This document shows positions 57,477 through 64,000 of a stretch of 64,000 nucleotides of DNA, piece by piece (the first letter of the stretch is position 1; each line of letters starts with the position of its first letter). The notes beneath the pieces are model-generated. The model did not search any database, was not told the DNA's origin, and saw nothing but the letters and a program-made list of their open reading frames with translations. The position numbers and the translations under genes were made by a program. The stretch comes from Portulaca oleracea (lineage: Eukaryota; Streptophyta; Magnoliopsida; Caryophyllales; Portulacaceae): NCBI GenBank assembly GCA_029582165.1, contig CM055870.1, forward strand, positions 17,734,332 to 17,798,331, read 5' to 3'.

Positions 57477-57768
57477 TGTAACGCCCCGACCCCTCCTAGG
57501 CCGCGGACATTACCAATAACTGTTTTAAGGATCGCTGGCTGGCCCTACAAATCACCACGAGCCTTTCCAGCGTGCTTCGTCCTCGCTCACACGCTGCCCG
57601 GGAAAACTTCCCAGGAGGTCACCCATCCTTGGACTACTCCCAGCCAAGCACGCTTAACTGAGGAGTTCCCAACGGATGAGCTACCATAAAAGAAGGTGCA
57701 CCTTGTGATATGAGTAGTCGTTTCAATCCTTTTAAGCCACACTTTAATCATATATCCAGGGTGTTACT
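57477..57768 (-). mobile_element. Cassandra solo LTR, copy 2
   Basis: 292 bp from TGTAACGCCCCGACC to GGGTGTTACT, where the expected final CA has become CT. ATATG flanks it exactly (57472-57476 and 57769-57773). The minus strand holds the 5S-like segment at about 57606-57668 (CAGTTAAGCGTGCTTGG, GGATGGGTGACCTCCTGGGA), better preserved than in copy 1. No internal domain or partner LTR. Confidence 0.95.
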
Positions 57769-57773
57769 ATATG

Positions 57774-59262
57774 CGCATACACGGACCGATCGGGAGGTCC
57801 GGGCGGAGTTAACCGATTGACACTAGTCAGGTTATGGCTTGGGTAGTGCACTTTTAGCTTCAAGTAACTTGGGTCGAGACCACATTTATGTGAGAAAACA
57901 TGTAAAACATTAGTTATTCACATTAAACTTAATAAACTTGCTTACTTGAACTCACGTAAGTAAGTTTGGGAAGAGTATAAGCAATATGCGTACTTTTGAA
58001 CCCGCAAATAAAGTGACTTGAAAGCTTGACTAGACTCGCACAGGGAGCAGCAACGACTTCTTTGACCACACTTGAGATAACAATAAAGTGGATTAAGTTG
58101 GGTTCTTGATAAAGAAGGAGTCTCCTAATTAACTTAATAAAAGTTAACTTTAATTAAAAGATTGGATAAATTTTGGGACTTTGCAGTAAATTTGCGGAAG
58201 ACATAACTTTCTCTTTTGACCTCTAAAAATTTTATAAGAGGACTTTTTGGAAAACTAAAAATAAGTTCTGCAACTCTCCAGTTAAAAGTGAAAGCCAAAA
58301 ATAATGTAAAGGCTTGAAAATAGCCAAAGAAAAGGGTTGACCTGCAGAAATTCTAATTCGGAAAGGGAACTTTGAGAACTCATAACTTAATATGTAGACA
58401 TCGTATGAATGTGTGGCAGTAGGCTATGGAAATCTTGAAGTGCAGTCTATAACTATTATGTTGATCACAAATTCAGAAAAGGTTTGGATGCCACTGGAAA
58501 TTGGCTTTGAAAAAGGCTCAGTGAATTAAAATTCTAGTTAAACAAGATTGGCAACCCGACTTTGAGAGGTCGTAACTTTCTACCCCGACCTCCAAAGGAT
58601 GCATAAAAACACAATTTGGAGAGCTTGCAACACCTACTACAACTCTTATGTAGATTACTTAAACTAATACAGTCTCCCCAATATCGTAAAATACTCACGA
58701 ATCTAGTAACTTAGCCACGTATACAAACTGAACCTCCCATTTAAAACCATCGTAACTTGAGTTATACTTGTCAAAATTCCAACGTTCAAAAACCGGGTTA
58801 AAACCACTACTTATGGCTGTCTTTTCACACAAAATTTTTTACCAAAGGAAGTTTTACTTGACCCGGGAAAAATCAGATTGCCCAAAGTCGTGAATACGGC
58901 TCCGAAAATCTCAATTCTACCATTTCATAACTCGTAACTTTGCTCGGTTGATTTACACCAACACATATTTTCTTGGATCATCAACTCAATCAATTTCACA
59001 TCACATAAATCCAAGTAAACCACACAAAATCCACATGCAATGCAATCTAGCCATATACCTCCCTATTTTGAGCATCTTGAGTCACAAAAAATACACCAAA
59101 TTTGCACAAGTTTGAAACTAGTAATAATGATAATGAGAGGAGAATAGGAAAGGATTAATCTTTTTGGGGTTAAAAATAACTGGGCCTTAGTGTTTTAATT
59201 CCAAATGAAACTCAGTCCTATTTCCTCATTCAAACACTTATTTGATTAAGTATACAACTAGT
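57774..59262. other. Repeat-derived intergenic DNA
   Basis: Motifs such as GGTCGTAACTTTCTACCCC and CATCGTAACTTGAG recur, a style common in decayed plant LTR-element flanks. The part at 58428-58660 has an inverted partner at 61540-61795. No gene recognised. Confidence 0.4.
58428..58660. repeat. Left arm of a 3-kb-spaced inverted repeat
   Basis: CTTGAAGTGCAGTCTATAAC, CACAAATTCAGAAAAGGTTTGG and GAAATTGGCTTTGAAAAAGG have reverse-complement matches at 61540-61795 in the same order. Identity is moderate, best in the first 130 bases. Confidence 0.85.
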
Positions 59263-60599
59263 GTTTGTACATGTGCGATGCACCGGTTAATTTGTCTTAT
59301 TCATCATTTTTGTATTTTTTTTGCAAGTTTAATTTCTTTTTCTTATTCATTGTTTGATTGAATGAGTGATACGAAATTTGCATATATTTTTCATTATAAT
59401 GTTTACAAATTATATTATTTATAGGTTGTTTTCTATAGATTGCAGTATCACTTTAGCTATAACTTTTTGCCTTTGTTGCTATTGTGCTTCGCATTATGGA
59501 AAAGAATAGTTACTAATATTTGGACAATATTTCAAGGTAGGTGAGGTTTTTTTCTTGAAAATATGTTGATGTGCTAGTTTACTAATTTTTTTCCCCTGTA
59601 GTTTTGTTAGTTTTATGCCAATTATTTTAAAAAATCATAATTTATTATATGAAATTAATCACAACCTCTATCAATTAATATTAAATAGAATTCAAAACTT
59701 CAAATAAATTATATTGTATCTATGGTGGAGTCCATAGGTAATAGTACCATCCAACATATTTCACCCTACATATTAATGCTTTAAATTTTATCTGTAACGT
59801 TGTGTTGTTTTGTATTAATCAAAGTAACATTTAATGACTTGAATAAATTTTCTTTTTAAAATAGTTTTCTCTTGGTGAATGACACATGGTAACAACACAT
59901 TGATTTGAATTTTGTTTTAATATATTTAACACGCGCTATATATCCCGTGCGATACGCGGGAAACATGTCCATTATTAAATTATTGAGATTTATTTATGTG
60001 TTAAACGTTTTTTTTATAAAAATATGTGTGTTAAGCTAATTAAGATTAAAATATTTATTTTTCATATATATAGATGATATATTAGAAAATATTTATTCAA
60101 TAGTTTATTTTTGAATTTAATGAATTGAATATTATTATTAATATGATAAACATTATCATGAAATATGTGCTATAATTTTGTCTTAAACACATATAATAAA
60201 TAATAATAGTAGTTTTTATTTTAATTAATTTGGATAAACGTAACCAACCAAATAATTCATTTTGATACCACAAATCAATAAAAGGTAGTAGGTAATCATT
60301 AAAGAAAAATAAGAGTAAAATGTGAATATGTATAAATGACAATGTCTCTTCATTTCTCCATAAGGATAAATTTGTATACTTATTGGTTGATAGCTATTAT
60401 TAATAGTAATTTATTTTATTAGTTGACAAATGACAACTAATCAACTATTAATATTTAAACCTTCAAATGAATACTTTAAATAAATGAGGCAATATAAATT
60501 TTCCAACTCAACAAAAATAAGAAACCTTTATGTGTATGACATATCGCAATAACTCATTCAATTTGTTTTGTTTTAATATAATTAATAGATAATAAACAA

Positions 60600-60960
60600 T
60601 AATCTCTATATTTTGCCTGTGTTTCGGCTTCCCCACGACCTTGTCTTCCCCTTCACATATCTGCCCTTTACGCCGGCGACCAGCCAGCCACCGGTAGCAG
60701 TCGACGTCGGCCACAGAAAACCCGCCGGAGCCTCCCACTGCCGCTACCACATCAACTGCCCCCACCCTCTGTTTTCCGTAGCTCTGTTTCTCTAGTTGTT
60801 CGCGGCCTCGCCGCCAGCAGTCACCCGGCCACCTCTGCTGCAGACAGCCGCCGGAGGCTCCCTCCTGCCACCGCACGTCCCGCCGGTCGTCGATCCCCAG
60901 GCGGCAGTCGCTGCCTTTGCTCCATTGTTCATCCTGTCTTTTCTCCATTAGAGGTAAACC
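60600..60960 (+). other. GC-rich exon-like island inside the Helitron-like region
   Basis: In DNA with very low GC, this 350-bp island is rich in CGCCGG and CCACCG motifs and ends at a donor-like GAG|GTAAACC near 60953. Frames are open on both strands (60613-60795 plus; 60508-60948 minus), a by-product of composition. It looks like the first exon or leader of a plant gene separated from the rest. No domain recognised. Confidence 0.35.
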
Positions 60961-61539
60961 CTAACGCCTCTCTACATCAAATCTTCAAGTTTCAATTTTG
61001 AAATTTATTATTTTCCTTGGTTAATTTCAGCTTGTGGGTATAATTTGTGTCAAGTTATCAAAATTTGGTGAGTTAGATGTAAATTGGGCATGAATTGCAT
61101 TGGATTTTGATGAATAATGATTGGATTGGGTTTGACTGTGATAGGTTGTGTCATGCATGTTATTTTTGTGGTGCAAATTGCAATACACTCTTAAATTGAA
61201 GTCTTGATGGTTGGATTATATTGTATGTAAGATGGTTGACGTTAAAGTGATATAAGTGATGAGAATTGGGTATCAAAAGGATGAATCAAGTGGGGATTAT
61301 TGTTGGATGGACTTAGTTGTGATTATTGGTGTGTGTATGTGGTTTCTAGCACTCAAAATGGTATTAAGTTAGTGATTTTTCTGCTGAATTGATGGTACAA
61401 TAGCCCTGAAAAGTTATTTGTTGAAGTGATAGAGGGTTTAATGACACTAAAACACCAAGAAAAGGGCTTTAATTAGTCATTTGGGGGCAAGTGAGTGATC
61501 TGAATTGATGGTTCGGGAATATTTTTAGGTATCAAAGAG

Positions 61540-61795
61540 GTCTAAGTGTTCACATGAAAGTTGTAGTACGCTCCGCAAGCTTTCCGGAATGGGGTAATGG
61601 GGTCTTATGTGTTTATCGGATGTCTGAGTGAAAAGTTATGACCCGCCAAAGTAAGGCTCCCAACCATGTCAAACCAGAATTTTTAATTCACGGAGCCTTT
61701 TTCAAAGCCAATTTCCGGTGGCTTCCAAACCTTTTCTGAATTTGTGGTCAACATAAAAGTTATAGATTGCACTTCAAGCTTTCCTGACTTTTATG
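61540..61795. repeat. Right arm of the inverted repeat with 58428-58660
   Basis: Reverse complement of the left arm, with the same block order. It lies inside the right part of the Helitron-like region, whereas the left arm is outside its left border. Confidence 0.85.
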
Positions 61796-61907
61796 TAGTT
61801 TAATTTGTTGTATATAAGCAAGGTTTTCGAAAATATGTGTGATTTAATTTTGTCCTGGCTTATATGTAGTTTAATTTTGGCTCGTATAACGCACGGGTCT
61901 AAACACT

Positions 61908-62754
61908 AGTTATAGTAAAAAAATTAAGTTATAATAAAAAAATTATAATAATAATTATTATTATTATTTTGTTTTTACTAAGAGTGTGTGATCATGAGGT
62001 CATGAGTTCGAGTCTTGGAAGTAGCCTCTTGTAGTAATGCCCCACCCATTTGTAAATAATTTTCTTGAGTCCAACCATTTTTGAGGTTTCCATTTTCCCT
62101 TGTTTCGATTTTGGATATTATATGTCCAAAATTTTGAGGTGAAAATGATTTTTCAGGAAAAGGATTTTCCTTCATACCAAACCCATAAAATATCAATTGA
62201 AAATTTATTTTCCACGCAAATCCCTTTTCAAGGAAAACCATTTTCAAACAAACCCTAAAATTTAAAATACTCATATGCTTTTATAACCATATAATTGAAA
62301 ATTTGAAATTAGTACTAAAAATTATATACAATAGGAAAATATAAGAATTGCGATGGTATAAGTTTTCTCAATGATATTAATTATAAAATTTGGATTGATA
62401 GTTATTATAATTTGCCCCAAAAGTATAGTTCATTGACGTTTCTTAAACATCTTAATTAAAATACACACATGCAGTTTCAATGATCCTACATTTGACCATT
62501 TCTCTGTAGTTTCTAGAAGACAGAAGTGAATGAGGCAATTTTGTAAGTTACAGATTATCCTCCAAATAAATAAGTGGTATTTCGGTAATTTTTGGAGAAT
62601 CTCGCAGGGTTCTGCCAGGTCTTGCTAGCTCAAAATACTTACTCTAAAATGTAGGTACCTCGATACTAATTTTGAAAATGTGGTCCCTTAATAATACTTT
62701 CCACACAATGTAAGATACCTCCTAGTCCTAGTCAATTTTTGGAAAAGTAATATA
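61908..62754. other. AT-rich DNA with a MITE-like right end
   Basis: Near 62060-62270 the sequence shows TTTTCC-rich motifs and finishes GAAAACCATTTTCAAACAAACCCTA, which resembles the right end of MITEs with AAACAAACCCT termini. No left partner is visible in the window. No gene recognised. Confidence 0.4.
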
Positions 62755-63140
62755 GTTTGGTATCAGGAGTTGGGAGGTGAGAATGGGAATACATAAATAG
62801 CTAATACAACTCTCATGTTTGTCTTATAGGAATGGTAAAAAATGAGGGATTGAGAATGAGAATAAAGATCCCCAACTTCCACTAGTCTATTATTAGGGGA
62901 GGAGTGGTAATTTGTACTGGGAATTCATAACATCATACTTAATTAATTAATATTACCAATACTATCTCACTCAATTTAAATTAATCAAGGATATTTTAAT
63001 AAATATGCATTTATTCTAATTCTGCTCCTAGTTTAAATTATGATATAACAAACAAGGAATTTGGAAATTCATAAATTCATTCTTACTCGTATTCTCATTG
63101 TGAATTCTCATTCTCAGTTCATTAGATACGAACGGGCCGA
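62755..63140. mobile_element. Possible MITE with GTTTGGTATC-like ends
   Basis: The left side GTTTGGTATCAGGAGTTGGG...GAGAATGGGAAT and the right side, read on minus as GGCCCGTTCGTATCTAATG...GAGAATGAGAAT, are imperfect inverted repeats over about 45 bp. The target duplication is unclear. Non-coding. Confidence 0.4.
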
Positions 63141-63399
63141 TAATGAATATCGCGAGGGTAATTAAAGCTACTTTTGAATGAAAAGAATATTAGATGTGAT
63201 AATTAACAGTCAGAGTTTTAAAACAAAAAAAAAATGGTTGGAGGAGAAATTAAGGATTTGGACAAACCGCAAAGGGGAACCCAATAACCCCAGAAAGTAA
63301 GAGGGAGTCCATTCCCTGACCAGCCCAACCAAACGTAAGCTTTTCTATTTTTTTCTCTTTTAGAATTTCGTAAACATTTCTCTCTCACCCACCGGGCTC

Positions 63400-63582
63400 C
63401 GGCACCCTTCTAAAGCTCAATCTCACCGGTCGAGTAACCACCGCCACCGTACGGTCCACGCAAAAATCGGAACGGCGAGGCCCAGTTCTAACAGACAGCA
63501 CCCACCACATCAACACATCCATTCTCTGACTCACCCTCTCTAATTTATATCTTCCTCAATTTAAGCTCTACAAGACTTCAAG
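63400..63582 (+). other. Probable 5'UTR exon of the terminal gene
   Basis: A pyrimidine- and GC-richer stretch ends at a donor-like CTTCAAG|GTTTAC. The first exon boundary upstream is not defined. The inferred intron runs 63583-63913 and ends ATCCAG. Confidence 0.5.
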
Positions 63583-63923
63583 GTTTACATTCTTAATTTA
63601 CCAGTTTTTAATTTACTTTGTCAACATTCTTATGTCAAAACCGTTAATGCGTGAACAGCTGCGTTACTGAATTTTTTAAATTGCTGGTTTAATTGCCGAA
63701 AGTGATTGAAATTTGTGGATTTTGGGTAATATGTTGTTGAATCTGAATTTATCTGATTGGAGGTTGTTATGTGAAAACTTTATGCTTATGTGATTGGGTT
63801 TTTTCTTTTTTAAACTCCACCAATTCAAGACAACATCGAGAAACTTTTACATAATCGTCAGACTTTTGCTCAAACGTGTGATGATTTCTTATGAGTCTAT
63901 CATTATGATCCAGGACTGAAACG

Positions 63924-64000
63924 ATGGAGATTAGAACCGCAGCAACTGATGGTTCGAAGAAAAATCAGGCCTTACCCAGTTTTCAGTACTCGGGCCTGAA
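63924..64000 (+). CDS. Start of an unidentified gene, cut by the window edge
   Basis: Eleven bases after an acceptor-like ATCCAG, an ATG opens MEIRTAATDGSKKNQALPSF and continues to the window end without a stop. The context ACGATGGAG is favourable. The visible 25 residues do not identify the product. Assignment as a real gene rests on the leader exon, intron borders and codon use; only an extension beyond 64000 can name it. Confidence 0.6.
   Translation, partial: MEIRTAATDGSKKNQALPSFQYSGL

Larger units (their letters stand above)
59263..61907. mobile_element. Helitron-like or inverted-end element (tentative)
   Basis: The left border CTAGTGTTTGTACATGTGCG and the right border, which reads CTAGTGTTTAGACCCGTGCG on minus, are inverted and similar over about 20 bases. 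Each places a small GC-rich hairpin next to a terminal CTAG, the form of a Helitron 3' end, so this may be two Helitron-type ends in inverse order. A further hairpin CCCGTGCGATACGCGGG lies at 59945-59962. No Rep/helicase protein is encoded. The element type is uncertain. Confidence 0.4.

Noticed and set aside
53490..57668. 5S rRNA genes
   Set aside because: Only about 60 bp match 5S rRNA, inside LTR-like repeats with insertion-type flanks; these are Cassandra LTRs.
1..64000. CRISPR arrays, bacterial operons, tRNA genes
   Set aside because: No regular repeat-spacer pattern, no prokaryotic gene organisation, and no cloverleaf with A and B boxes was recognised by eye.

Overview
This window is nuclear DNA of a flowering plant, probably a eudicot. 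The evidence is AT-rich intergenic DNA, multi-exon genes with GT-AG introns, and plant-type transposon families: Stowaway MITEs with the CTCCCTCCGTCCC terminus, hAT MITEs, a TNP2-type CACTA transposase, Cassandra LTRs carrying 5S rRNA sequence, and L1- and RTE-type LINEs. The species cannot be named from the sequence alone.

Only three host loci are convincing. A 13-exon gene (CDS 26047-33471, plus strand) encodes a 535-aa membrane metallophosphoesterase of the Ted1/PGAP5 (MPPE1) type, predicted to remodel GPI anchors in the early secretory pathway. An intronless gene (47980-48507, plus) encodes a 175-aa PRA1-family prenylated-Rab acceptor. The 5' end of an unidentified gene begins at about 63924 after a 5'UTR intron and runs off the window. 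The fragments of host-like genes are an F-box-associated domain (56445-56804, minus), a weak cysteine-rich DC1-like piece (24848-25090, minus), and GC-rich exon-like islands at 14390-14690 and 60600-60955.

Layout. 1-5.1 kb: decayed LINE ORF1 pieces with an RRM, split by a Tourist-like MITE whose interior is about 1 kb of TAA-type repeat, then a solo LTR. 5.3-11.1 kb: two different L1-type LINEs in opposite orientation meeting at a 200-bp TGTA/TGCA microsatellite; the minus copy spans ORF1 plus ORF2 but carries several disabling lesions. 11.3-17.7 kb: a second solo LTR, MITEs and fold-back elements. 17.9-19.3 kb: truncated CACTA transposase. 19.6-24.8 kb: minus-strand remnant of a Tat/Ogre-like Gypsy element (LTR, PBS, gag, perhaps protease). 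26-33.5 kb: the phosphoesterase gene. 34.5-47.5 kb: dense MITEs, including one hAT MITE split by a young non-autonomous LTR retrotransposon. 48-64 kb: the PRA1 gene, an RTE LINE fragment, two Cassandra LTRs, an F-box fragment, a Helitron-like region and the terminal partial gene.

The clearest results are structural: target-site duplications that prove element borders (several perfect), an insertion inside an insertion, and a duplicated block in which one copy keeps the unoccupied site. I found no new gene system. The most unusual objects are two long hairpins beside the CACTA fragment, the inverted LINE pair, and the Helitron-like ends around a GC-rich exon-like island.
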